DNA of 5,498 nt from Deltaproteobacteria bacterium (GTDB lineage: Bacteria; Desulfobacterota; Desulfarculia; Adiutricales; Adiutricaceae): assembly GCA_031277995.1 (NCBI GenBank), contig JAITLH010000184.1:1-5498 (forward strand). Reading direction: 5' to 3'. Positions within the stretch are counted from its first letter, which is position 1. Every line of letters starts with the position of its first letter. This document shows, in pieces, positions 5,301 through 5,498 of the stretch. Below the pieces are notes generated by a model, which saw nothing but the letters and a program-made list of their open reading frames with translations, was not told where the DNA came from and did no database searches. The position numbers were made by a program, and so were the translations under genes.

Positions 5301-5498
5301 TTCGTGGGTAATTAACTACTTTATGCTGACCGCATGAACCCTTTCAGCTAAATAACCAATATTTCTACGGTATGGATAACTCGGCACTACCATGAGATAA
5401 TATTCCCAAAACTTCCCCCTGCCACCGCGTCGGGGTCAGGCCGCCCCAATAAATTCTTCGAAAAAACAATATTTTCGCTTTCCTTTCGTCTTAGTGGG

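Larger units (their letters stand above)
4436..5498. other. Long AT-rich intergenic region with no convincing protein gene
   Basis: Over a kilobase upstream of smpB holds no frame with recognisable protein content on either strand. It is visibly more AT-rich than the genes, apart from a GC-rich hairpin island (about 4991-5158) and a short GC patch (5413-5447) with a GGGG/CCCC hairpin. Other items include an inverted repeat TAACG-AAAAT-CGTTA (4772-4786) nested in CTTAAC/GTTAAG, an eight-T run (4865-4872), a nine-T run (4982-4990), and two rightward sigma70-like promoters. No tRNA, rRNA or tmRNA signature was found by eye. Confidence 0.6.

Noticed and set aside
4390..5498. tmRNA (ssrA) gene near smpB
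   Set aside because: The conserved tmRNA ends (start segment with GGATTCGACG and a 3' CCA-bearing tRNA-like end) were not found by eye on either strand.

Overview
The window carries three confidently recognisable protein genes, all on the minus strand, followed on the right by about 1.1 kb of AT-rich DNA with no convincing gene. Reading in the direction of transcription (right to left), the genes are smpB (ribosome rescue), a NYN/LabA-type PIN-fold putative ribonuclease, and a long secreted protein with a glycoside hydrolase family 31 (GH31) architecture. The genes are bacterial: they have Shine-Dalgarno-like sites, SmpB is a bacterial hallmark, and the GH31-like protein has a Sec-type signal peptide. 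GC-rich coding DNA rich in GGCC words next to AT-rich intergenic DNA, together with the style of the proteins, would fit a Gram-negative bacterium, possibly of the Desulfobacterota/Deltaproteobacteria. That placement is a guess from impression, not from any search.

Layout. Positions 1-223 are a gene-free tail downstream of the GH31-like gene, with one strong GC hairpin and a short tandem repeat. Positions 224-2866 encode the GH31-like protein. The fold markers of the family can be followed along its length, but the residue aligning with the catalytic nucleophile Asp is Val and the acid/base Asp is Glu. A Pro/Ala/Ser/Thr-rich insert ending in four Asp interrupts the domain after the barrel. 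Positions 3006-3614 encode the NYN protein with its acidic active-site residues intact. Between it and smpB (3889-4362) lie a likely intrinsic terminator for smpB (3750-3772) and a 28-bp tandem repeat (3805-3869). In the smpB-sense RNA each repeat can fold into the same GNRA-capped hairpin.

The right-hand 1.1 kb (4363-5498) holds probable smpB upstream signals, two sigma70-like promoters pointing right (4683-4713 and 5271-5300), and a GC-rich island (about 4991-5158) packed with perfect hairpins. One of these has three segments that can pair in two mutually exclusive ways. Nothing there reads as an established RNA family, and no tmRNA gene is visible.

How the genes relate: smpB and the NYN gene are both RNA/translation quality-control type genes, but the terminator and the separate upstream signals suggest they are transcribed independently. 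The GH31-like gene follows the NYN gene in the same direction after 139 bp and could be co-transcribed with it or have an unrecognised promoter. The most interesting items are the apparent catalytic loss in the GH31-like protein, the structured repeat in the smpB 3' region, and the hairpin island with rightward promoters in the long intergenic region.
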